A DNA stretch of 64,000 nt from an uncultured Acetatifactor sp. (GTDB taxonomy: Bacteria; Bacillota; Clostridia; Lachnospirales; Lachnospiraceae), in assembly GCA_910586215.1 (NCBI GenBank), contig CAJUGH010000016.1, positions 28,655 to 92,654 on the forward strand. Direction: 5' to 3'. Below, piece by piece: positions 42,282 through 49,854 of this stretch. The translations under genes were made by a program, and so were the position numbers. The notes under the pieces are model-generated. The model did not search any database. It was not told the origin of the DNA and saw only the letters and a program-made list of their open reading frames with translations. Numbering within the stretch: position 1 is the stretch's first letter; each line of letters starts with the position of its first letter.

Positions 42282-43535
42282 ATGAAGTTATTGGTGATAG
42301 CAGATGACCTGACCGGAGGCCTGGATACCGGCGTACAATTTGCCTTGCGGGGCATCTCTTCCCGGGTGCTGGTGGACCAGCAGGAATGGCAGAGCGGGAA
42401 ATGGGATGAGGGGCAGGTGCTGATCCTGGACACAGAGACCAGGGGCATGGAGGGGACTAAGGCATACCAGACAGTGAAAGAGATCGTCCACGGAGCCTGC
42501 GAGGACGGTATTACCTATATCTATAAGAAGACGGATTCCGGACTGCGGGGGAACATAGGCTATGAACTCCAGGCAGTGCTGGATGGACAGGGGGCAGGGC
42601 TTCTGCACTATGTGCCCGCTTATCCCAGGAAGGGCAGGGTCACAAGGCAGGGTATCCACTATGTGGACGGGGTGCCTGTGGCGGAGAGTATGTTCGGGTC
42701 CGACCTGTATGAACCGGTTCGATATTCCTATATACCAGATATCATCCATGAACAGAGCCAGGTTCTGGTGGAACAGGATACCGGGCAACAGGTGCCGGAT
42801 GGGAAGGAGAAGAAGATCCGGCTGTACAATGCCACGGATGAGTCTGAACTGGACAGGATTGCCAGACAGGTGGCGGGATCGGAAGAGGGAGGCATCACCT
42901 TGATGGCAGGATGTGCCGGTTTTGCAGAAGCCTTGTGCAGGACGATCCGGAATGTGCCCAAGAAGTGCCTGGTGCCAGGGAAGAAGGAACGGTTCCTGGC
43001 TGTAATCGGCAGTATCCATCCCATGGCTTCCCGCCAGGTCATATATGCCATGGGTGCAGGTTTCCAGCGTCTGGAACTGACACAGGAACAGCTGGCAGAA
43101 GGGTATTGGGAGGCCGGGGAAGGACAACGTCTCCTGGAGACCTGGAGGGAGAAGTGGCATACAGGAAGGAAATGGATCCTGGACGCAGGCGGGGTGTTCG
43201 CGGAAGGAGACATACAGGAGTATGTGGCCAAGACAGGCATACCAAAAGAAGCTGTCCGGCACAGGATTGCCGACTGCCTGGGCACTGTTGCCTGTGCCTT
43301 GATGGAGGATGCGGACCAGGCGGCACTGCTGGCTACCGGAGGGGATACCCTGGCCGGGGTCATGCGAAAGCTTAAGGTCCAGGAACTGAAACCCAGGGGA
43401 GAACTGCTGCAGGAAGTGGTCTACTCGGAATTTACCTGGAAGGGCAGGGTGTCCGGGCTGTTGTCTAAGTCGGGCAGCTTCGGTGGAGAAAGCCTGCTGG
43501 CAGACCTGGCGGCCCTGCTCCTTGGGGAAGGCTGA
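42282..43535 (+). CDS. Four-carbon acid sugar kinase family protein (DUF1537)
   Basis: A 417-residue ATP-dependent kinase. The N-terminal KLLVIADDLTGGLDTGVQF and the KKTDSGLRGN motif are hallmarks of the DUF1537 family, whose characterised members phosphorylate D-threonate, L-threonate or D-erythronate at O4. The C-terminal nucleotide-binding part shows ATGGDTLAGVM and a last KSGSFGG. With the PdxA2-like enzyme 11 kb downstream it would form a two-step route to dihydroxyacetone phosphate. ATG 42282 fits the family start (MKLLVIADD), but an AAGGAG site 30 bases upstream better serves GTG 42264 or a three-codon ORF (ATG TGC GGA TAA at 42262), so the exact start is uncertain. First gene of the catabolic operon. 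Confidence 0.88.
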   Translation: MKLLVIADDLTGGLDTGVQFALRGISSRVLVDQQEWQSGKWDEGQVLILDTETRGMEGTKAYQTVKEIVHGACEDGITYIYKKTDSGLRGNIGYELQAVLDGQGAGLLHYVPAYPRKGRVTRQGIHYVDGVPVAESMFGSDLYEPVRYSYIPDIIHEQSQVLVEQDTGQQVPDGKEKKIRLYNATDESELDRIARQVAGSEEGGITLMAGCAGFAEALCRTIRNVPKKCLVPGKKERFLAVIGSIHPMASRQVIYAMGAGFQRLELTQEQLAEGYWEAGEGQRLLETWREKWHTGRKWILDAGGVFAEGDIQEYVAKTGIPKEAVRHRIADCLGTVACALMEDADQAALLATGGDTLAGVMRKLKVQELKPRGELLQEVVYSEFTWKGRVSGLLSKSGSFGGESLLADLAALLLGEG

Positions 43536-43611
43536 CAGACAGCCGCTGATGTAAGGATATTGCAAAATATCACATATACTACATTACCTTTCAAAAGAAT
43601 GGAGGAAAGAC

Positions 43612-45351
43612 ATGAAGAAAAGGATAGTATCGGTTTTGCTGTGCGCAACGCTTCTGTGCGGGCTGTCTACCGGATGCGGGAACCAGGATCCGGGACAGGA
43701 TGGCACGGACAGCACCCAGGAACAGACAAAAGAGAGCGGAAGCCAGGAGGCAGATAGCGGGGAATCTGCCGGGGAGGGAGAGGATGCAGCCAAGCTGCCG
43801 CCGGAAGATTTCGATCCCAGGACGGCGGGCTTAAGTGACATCTTCCCGCTGGAAGAGCCTATTACCCTCACCTATCTTATCCGCCAGAATGATGCCATGG
43901 CAGCTACCATGGAGACCTATGCGGATGTGGAATTCCTGAAGAGGATGGAAGAACTGACCAACGTACATATTGAGTGGAACCACAACACCAGCGATGAGGC
44001 ATTTGCCTTGATGATTTCCAGTAAGGAATACCCGGACCTGATCAACTGGCCGCTGATGAATGTGGCCGGGGGACCTGGTGCCTTGATTGAAGATGGTGTC
44101 ATCATGGATCTCACGGAACTGATTCCACAGTATGCGCCCAATTACTATGCATGGCTCCAGAACAACCCGGAACAGGATATGGCCAGCCGCCTGGATGACG
44201 GCACCTTGTTTTCCATGGGATGCCATCTGGGGAACTGGGAGACCATGAAGATCGAGAAGACTTATATCCTGGGTCCCCAGATCCGGCAGGACTGGCTGGA
44301 TAACCTGAACCTGAAGATGCCTACCACCACGGATGAACTGTATGATGTGCTGGTGGCTTTCAAGGAGAACGACTGCAATGGGAACGGCGACCCCGATGAT
44401 GAGATTCCGTATGTGATTGCAGGCGGGGACAAGCGCCTGGCCGAGACCATGTATTCCCTTGCAGAGTGCTTCGGCACCACCAATGATTTCTGTATGAACG
44501 GGGATGAGATTGTCTTTGGGCCTATCACGGACAATTACAAGGAATTCCTGACCTACATGAACAGGCTGTATACAGAAGGACTGATCAACTCTGATTTTGC
44601 AGTGAATGAGGATTCCTTCAACTTGATCCTCCAGGACCAGGGTGGATTTACCATTGATGCCATGAACTCCGGCGTGGTTGCTGCCCATGACCTGTTGAAG
44701 AGCCAGGACGAAACCTATAACTATGTGTCAGGTCCCTGGCTGACCGGCCCCGATGGACAGCAGGTCGGCAGGAGGCGCGGGGATTCCGGCGGCAGGATGA
44801 CGGCCATCTCCACCACCTGCAAATATCCTGAGATCGCCCTGGCCTGGCTGGATTATGCATACTCCTATGCAGGCAGCCAGAATGCAACCTTTGGTATCGA
44901 GGGTGAGAGTTATGACGTGGTGGACGGCTACCCTACCATCAAAGAGGAAGTGAAGACTGCCAATGAGGCGTGGAATGTAGAGGAAAACCTGTGCAGGTGG
45001 ATGGTTGGCTCCATCAATTATCCCTGCATCCGTGACATCCGTTTCTACGAGCAGATGAACCTGGTGGAAGATTACCAGAAGGATATCCAGAAGAACTGGG
45101 GTCCCCAGACAGAGGAACTGGGAATCACCATGGCGCCAGCCATGATGACAGCGGAGGAATCTTCCGATTATTCTGACATTATGGCAGATATCAAGACCTA
45201 TGTGAACGAGAGCAGCCTGAAGTTCATCACAGGGCAGTTGAACCTGGAGGGGGACTGGGACAGCTATGTGGCCAACATTGAGAAGATGAATATCGGCAAG
45301 GCAAAGGAACTCAGGGATGCAGCCCTTGCCAGGTTCAACAACAGGAAATGA
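43612..45351 (+). CDS. Oligosaccharide ABC transporter substrate-binding lipoprotein (LplA-type)
   Basis: A 579-residue exported lipoprotein: signal peptide with KKR start and lipobox LSTGC (Cys about 22), an acidic Glu/Ser/Gly-rich tether (about 25-60), then a type-I solute-binding fold (YLIRQNDAMAATMETYADVEF...). A DCNGNGDPDDE stretch (about 257-267) is a likely calcium-binding loop, as found in this family. It captures the sugar outside the membrane for the two permeases encoded next. Length is typical (540-580). A perfect hairpin follows the stop codon and may protect this mRNA segment, giving more binding protein than permease. Confidence 0.93.
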   Translation: MKKRIVSVLLCATLLCGLSTGCGNQDPGQDGTDSTQEQTKESGSQEADSGESAGEGEDAAKLPPEDFDPRTAGLSDIFPLEEPITLTYLIRQNDAMAATMETYADVEFLKRMEELTNVHIEWNHNTSDEAFALMISSKEYPDLINWPLMNVAGGPGALIEDGVIMDLTELIPQYAPNYYAWLQNNPEQDMASRLDDGTLFSMGCHLGNWETMKIEKTYILGPQIRQDWLDNLNLKMPTTTDELYDVLVAFKENDCNGNGDPDDEIPYVIAGGDKRLAETMYSLAECFGTTNDFCMNGDEIVFGPITDNYKEFLTYMNRLYTEGLINSDFAVNEDSFNLILQDQGGFTIDAMNSGVVAAHDLLKSQDETYNYVSGPWLTGPDGQQVGRRRGDSGGRMTAISTTCKYPEIALAWLDYAYSYAGSQNATFGIEGESYDVVDGYPTIKEEVKTANEAWNVEENLCRWMVGSINYPCIRDIRFYEQMNLVEDYQKDIQKNWGPQTEELGITMAPAMMTAEESSDYSDIMADIKTYVNESSLKFITGQLNLEGDWDSYVANIEKMNIGKAKELRDAALARFNNRK

Positions 45352-45385
45352 CAGAACCATCAAGTGAACAGAATGTAGTGTAAGG

Positions 45386-45422
45386 TTACGGTTCCTTCTG
45401 CCAGGGGCGGGAGGAACCGTAA
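45386..45422 (+). other. Intercistronic hairpin between the binding protein and permease genes
   Basis: TTACGGTTCCT pairs perfectly with AGGAACCGTAA, with further pairing of CTGCC/GGCGG inside. The downstream sequence is not T-rich, so complete termination is not expected. Hairpins at this place in transporter operons are known to stabilise the binding-protein mRNA. Confidence 0.65.
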
Positions 45423-45453
45423 TGATTCCAGGCTCTCTACAAAAGGAGGAAGG

Positions 45454-46413
45454 ATGAAGACAGGGAATCGGGTAAAAAGAGTAAAGGAAAAGAAACAGAA
45501 GATAACACTATCCTTGATCTGGAAGGATCTGAAACGGTACAAATGGCTGTACTTATGCTTTGCACTGCCGGTAGTGCTGTGGTATGCGATATTCCATTAC
45601 ATCCCACTCTACGGAATCCAGATAGCGTTTCGGGACTACAAGCTCACAAAGGGAATCTGGGGCAGCCCCTTTGTGGGATTCGAAAATTTCCTAAAGTTTT
45701 TCCAGAGTATCTATTTTGGACGTCTGATCCAGAATACCTTGAAGATCAGCCTGCTGTCCCTGGTCATTGGGTTTCCGGTTCCTATTATCTTTGCACTGCT
45801 GCTGAATGAAGTGCGGAACAAACCTTTTCAGAGGACGATCCAGACCATCACCTACCTGCCGCACTTTATCTCCACTGTGGTAATCTGCGGCCTGCTGGTG
45901 AACTTCTCTGCCAAGGATGGCCTGTTCAATATTATTATGGAATTCTTCGGCCACCAGAGAAGTGACCTGCTGATGAGTAATGCGGCGTTCCTGCCCATCT
46001 ACCTGGCCAGCAACGTGTGGACCAGCTTCGGATGGGACAGTATCATCTATTTCTCAGCCCTGGCCGGGGTGGACCAGGAGCAGTATGAGGCAGCCTATGT
46101 GGATGGGGCAGGCCGGTTCAAGCGGATGCTCCACATTACCCTGCCGGGCATCATGCCGGTGATCGTGATCCAGTTAATCTTGAAGATCGGCGGCCTGATG
46201 AGCGTGGGAAGTGAGAAGATCCTGCTTCTCTACTCTCCCATCACCTATGAGACGGCAGACGTGATCTCCACCTTTGTCTACCGGAAAGGTATGCTGGACT
46301 ATGATTACAGCTATAGTACGGCTGTGGAACTGTTTAACTCCGTCATCAACATTGCGCTGCTAGTCATGGCAAACAAACTCAGCCGCAAGGTAAACGAGAC
46401 CAGTCTGTGGTAA
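45454..46413 (+). CDS. ABC transporter permease (LplB-type)
   Basis: A 319-residue inner-membrane protein with six helices. The N-terminal RYKWLYLCFALPVVLWYAIFHYIPLYGIQIAFRDY-like beginning is typical of LplB/YteP carbohydrate permeases. The EAA loop YEAAYVDGAGRFKRMLHITLPG, which docks with the ATPase, is clear. GGAGG precedes ATG 45454. No ATPase gene is present; a shared MsmK/UgpC-type ATPase elsewhere is expected, as is normal for this transporter class. Confidence 0.95.
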   Translation: MKTGNRVKRVKEKKQKITLSLIWKDLKRYKWLYLCFALPVVLWYAIFHYIPLYGIQIAFRDYKLTKGIWGSPFVGFENFLKFFQSIYFGRLIQNTLKISLLSLVIGFPVPIIFALLLNEVRNKPFQRTIQTITYLPHFISTVVICGLLVNFSAKDGLFNIIMEFFGHQRSDLLMSNAAFLPIYLASNVWTSFGWDSIIYFSALAGVDQEQYEAAYVDGAGRFKRMLHITLPGIMPVIVIQLILKIGGLMSVGSEKILLLYSPITYETADVISTFVYRKGMLDYDYSYSTAVELFNSVINIALLVMANKLSRKVNETSLW

Positions 46414-46433
46414 GTGTGAAAAGGAGTGTGGGT

Positions 46434-47318
46434 ATGAATTTTTATAAACGAACGGTATCAGATTATGTGTTTTCCATATTAAATGGGATATTGATGATAT
46501 TCCTGGCGGTAATTACGCTGTATCCTTTCCTGTATGTATTGTTTGCCTCTCTCAGCGACCCGGTGGAATTCATGACTTATAAAGGGATCCTGCTGCGTCC
46601 CCTGTCCATCACCTGGGAGTCCTACAAATCCGTGCTGAACAATCCCAACATCCTGACGGGATACCGGAACACCTTGTTCATCGTGGTGGTGGGGACGGCG
46701 ATTAACGTAGTGCTCACCAGCATGGGCGCTTATTTCCTGTCCCGGAAGGGGCCTCTTCTGAAGAAACCTATCATGCTGCTGATCCTGCTGACCATGTTCA
46801 TCAATGGGGGCATGATTCCCAATTACCTGCTGGTCCAGCAGATGGGGATGTACAATTCCCTGTGGTCCCTAATCTGGCCGGGTGCTATCTCCACCTACAA
46901 TATGGTCATCATGCGGACAGCCTTCCAGTCCATTCCGGACAGCCTGGAGGAGTCAGCCAGGATTGACGGGGCCAATGACTGGGTGATACTATTTAAGCTG
47001 ATCCTACCCCTGTCCCTGCCTACCATGGCGGTGATCGGGCTGTACTATGCAGTGGGACACTGGAACTCCTGGTTCAAGGCCAACCTGTACCTGGCAGACA
47101 GAAAACTCTTCCCCTTGCAGCTCATCCTGCGCAATATCGTGGTCAACAGTGAGGTGGATGATATGACAGTGGGAATCGGCACAGGACAGAGTTATGCCAT
47201 GAGCTTTACCATCAAGTATGCCACTGTGATCGTGGCTACGGTTCCGATCCTGCTGGTGTATCCTTTTATCCAGAAATATTTCGTGAAGGGGGTCATGATC
47301 GGATCTTTGAAAGAATAG
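46434..47318 (+). CDS. ABC transporter permease (YtcP-type)
   Basis: A 294-residue membrane protein, partner of the LplB-type permease. Six helices are visible, with the conserved EAA loop EESARIDGANDWVILFKLILPLSLP. ATG 46434 was chosen with AAGGAG at seven bases; the frame upstream to 46407 is open but unlikely. Gap to the previous gene is 20 bp. Together with the lipoprotein it forms an importer of complex oligosaccharides such as pectic fragments (family knowledge). Confidence 0.95.
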   Translation: MNFYKRTVSDYVFSILNGILMIFLAVITLYPFLYVLFASLSDPVEFMTYKGILLRPLSITWESYKSVLNNPNILTGYRNTLFIVVVGTAINVVLTSMGAYFLSRKGPLLKKPIMLLILLTMFINGGMIPNYLLVQQMGMYNSLWSLIWPGAISTYNMVIMRTAFQSIPDSLEESARIDGANDWVILFKLILPLSLPTMAVIGLYYAVGHWNSWFKANLYLADRKLFPLQLILRNIVVNSEVDDMTVGIGTGQSYAMSFTIKYATVIVATVPILLVYPFIQKYFVKGVMIGSLKE

Positions 47319-47324
47319 ATGGAC

Positions 47325-47392
47325 GGCAGGAAGAGACCTACAGGAGTGGCAGGAAGAGACCTACAGAAATGGCAGGAAGAAACCTGGATGGG
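47325..47392. repeat. Three tandem 23-bp repeats between permease and FGE-like gene
   Basis: GGCAGGAAGAGACCTACAG plus four bases is repeated at 47325, 47348 and 47371. Units 1 and 2 differ at two positions; unit 3 decays after 16 bases. No open reading frame or clear regulatory use. Confidence 0.75.
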
Positions 47393-47427
47393 AAGCCTGA
47401 CGGAGAAGAGAAAGGGGTAATGTGAGG

Positions 47428-49743
47428 ATGGAATTTACAAACAGCCAGGGAATGCGGCTTGTGAAAGTGGAGGCAGGTACCTTCCGGATGGGAGGCGGGG
47501 ATCCGAAGGAGAACCCGGATGCCCTGCCGGTACATGAGGTGGAAATCACCCGGGACTATTATATTGCTGCAGAGCCTGTGACCATGGAACAATTCCGGGC
47601 ATTCCGCAGGGACAGCCAGGGGACGGCAGATGTGGACGACCTGGATACCTGGATGGGATATGTGCAGGGTGTGAGCTGGACGGAAGCTGCAGGGTATGCT
47701 GCGTGGCTTTCCAAAAAGGAAGGGCAGGCGTATTTCCTTCCCACGGAAGCCCAGTGGGAGTATGCGGCCAGACACAGCAAGGAGCTTGTCCTGGACAGGA
47801 TGTGTGATCCCCGGATTAGGGAGTGGTGTTATGACTATTATGCCCCTTATGGAGAAGGGAAGGCACAGGATCCGGCAGGCCCTGCGGAAGGGATGCTGCG
47901 CTGCGTCCGGGGCGGGTTCCTGGACAGGCCTGAACGGTACAATGCTTACCCCACGGATCCCTGGTACCGGTGTGCCCTGCCCCCGGACTACTGCCACCAG
48001 AGAGAAGACCGTACCAATCCCTTTGGCAGACATCCCGTTGGCTTCCGGGTGGCCTGCGGGCCGGCCCCGGAACCTGTGGGTACCCCTCTGCCCTTTTACC
48101 TGAGTGTGGGGGTCAGACAACACACAGAGGATTACCGGCATGCAGCGCCCCTCCAGGATCGGCCATACTTCCGCAAGCGCTATCTGTTCCCGGTGCCTCC
48201 GGACAACTGTACCAGGGAGGAGATCCAGGCGGCTGGATTCCCACCCTTATTCCGGCATCATCATCATTCCCCGGGATTTACGGTGGCACCCAACGGGGAT
48301 CTGCTCTACAGCGCTTACTCCACCTATAGGGAATACGATGCACAGTCCGGGCTGGTAGGCTGCCGGTTCCGTGTGGGAAGGGACCAGTGGGAATACCCGG
48401 ATGTGTTCCTGAATCCCGTGGGGGTCAATGACCATGCCCCCCTGCTCCACACAGGGATGGACGGAACCATCTACCATTTCTGGGGCTGGCCCGCCCTGGA
48501 GAATGCCTATCCCTTCCAGTATGTGGAGTCTACGGACAACGGGGAGAACTGGAGCAGGGTGAAGTTCCCCCTGTTTGTGAACCAGGTGGATCATCTGTGT
48601 CCCCAGCCTGTGAACAGCTGTGTGGAGACCAGGGACGGGGCCTTCTACCTGGCATCGGACTCTGACATGCGCAGGGAGAAAGATAAAGAAGATGAGACTG
48701 GTAACCAGAACCTGGGTTCCTGTTCTGTGCTGTGGAGATCCAGGGATCATATGCAGACCTGGGAGAATCCGGCGGGGAAGACAGCGGGACGGCACACCAC
48801 GGCAGTGGAACTTATGGACGGCAGTATCCTGGCCTTAGGGGGGAAGAATACGGATATAGGAGGCTATATGCCTGCTGCCATTACCAGGGACGGGGGTGAT
48901 ACCTACCAGATCAGCAAGACCTGTTTCCCTGCCTTGAATTCCGGCCAGCGCCCCAGCATCCTGCGGCTCCAGTCAGGGAAACTGGTGGTGTGCGGGGACT
49001 ACCAGACCAAGAAAAACGGTAAGCCTGCGGACATGGCAGACAGATCCGGCAGCTATGTGGCCTGGTCGGAAGATGAGGGGGTTACCTGGCATTTCAAACA
49101 GCTCTGGGGTGCCCAGAAGCGCAAGAAAACACCCCATGAGTTCGGCGGTGCTACCACCATTGGATACAGTGTCATGAAACAGGGTACGGACGGGCTGATT
49201 CATGTGGTATGCAGCAATGTGCAGCCTCTGTTGCATCTGGCCTTCAACGAAGCCTGGCTTCTCACACAGGAGAGCCAGGATCCAGGGGACGATGTGCTGA
49301 TGCGCTCCTTCGCCACCAGGCTGGTGACAGGGAGGAAGGTGTATAAGGAATACTATGAAGATGGCACCTTAAAATGCCAGTATTATGGGGGAATAGCGGA
49401 TGATGGGCGTTTCCTGCTGGACGGGCCGGAGACTTTCTGGTACCCGGATGGAAAAGTGCGTACACAGTCGTCCTACCGCCTGGGGCGCAGGACGGGGGTG
49501 AACGTGTATTATGACCCGGCAGGTATGCCGCTGAAACGCTTTACCTGCGGGGAGGAGGACGGTGTCCTGGTGGAGGTCTATGAGACTTTCTGGCCGGGCA
49601 GCGACTGTCCCAGGACCAGAACGACTTTCCGCAACCGCCATGCTTCCGGGGAGGCCCTTATGTTTGACCGGGAGGGAAAGGTGGAGGCGCGGCATGTGTT
49701 TACCCATGGAAAATTCGTGGAGGATTATTCCCTGCTGGAGTGA
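47428..49743 (+). CDS. Three-part protein: FGE-sulfatase-like, sialidase/BNR-like and MORN-like domains
   Basis: A 771-residue cytoplasmic protein of unusual build. Residues about 1-210 resemble the formylglycine-generating-enzyme (FGE/SUMF1) fold: MVxVxAGTFRMGGG-like start, VSWTEAAGYAAWLSKKEG, FLPTEAQWEYAAR, RGGF and HPVGFRVA. The two catalytic Cys of true FGE (after the GGS/GGF motif) are not present there, so sulfatase activation is unlikely. Residues about 240-600 look like a sialidase-type BNR propeller (STDNGENWSRV, WRSRDHMQTWE, SEDEGVTWHF repeats). Residues about 630-760 contain MORN-like hairpins (YEDGTLKCQYYGG, WYPDGKVRTQSSYRLGRRTG). No signal peptide. It follows the transporter genes and probably acts on the imported sugar. 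GTG 47422 is an alternative start. Confidence 0.75.
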   Translation: MEFTNSQGMRLVKVEAGTFRMGGGDPKENPDALPVHEVEITRDYYIAAEPVTMEQFRAFRRDSQGTADVDDLDTWMGYVQGVSWTEAAGYAAWLSKKEGQAYFLPTEAQWEYAARHSKELVLDRMCDPRIREWCYDYYAPYGEGKAQDPAGPAEGMLRCVRGGFLDRPERYNAYPTDPWYRCALPPDYCHQREDRTNPFGRHPVGFRVACGPAPEPVGTPLPFYLSVGVRQHTEDYRHAAPLQDRPYFRKRYLFPVPPDNCTREEIQAAGFPPLFRHHHHSPGFTVAPNGDLLYSAYSTYREYDAQSGLVGCRFRVGRDQWEYPDVFLNPVGVNDHAPLLHTGMDGTIYHFWGWPALENAYPFQYVESTDNGENWSRVKFPLFVNQVDHLCPQPVNSCVETRDGAFYLASDSDMRREKDKEDETGNQNLGSCSVLWRSRDHMQTWENPAGKTAGRHTTAVELMDGSILALGGKNTDIGGYMPAAITRDGGDTYQISKTCFPALNSGQRPSILRLQSGKLVVCGDYQTKKNGKPADMADRSGSYVAWSEDEGVTWHFKQLWGAQKRKKTPHEFGGATTIGYSVMKQGTDGLIHVVCSNVQPLLHLAFNEAWLLTQESQDPGDDVLMRSFATRLVTGRKVYKEYYEDGTLKCQYYGGIADDGRFLLDGPETFWYPDGKVRTQSSYRLGRRTGVNVYYDPAGMPLKRFTCGEEDGVLVEVYETFWPGSDCPRTRTTFRNRHASGEALMFDREGKVEARHVFTHGKFVEDYSLLE

Positions 49744-49854
49744 CGGACAGTCCTGGCCGGTGTGGTGGAAAATACAGGAGGGATCCCGGCATGGGCAGGG
49801 GAGAGGCCGGCCTGGGTTTGCAGGGATCCTGGCATAGACAGAGGGAGGAAAGGA

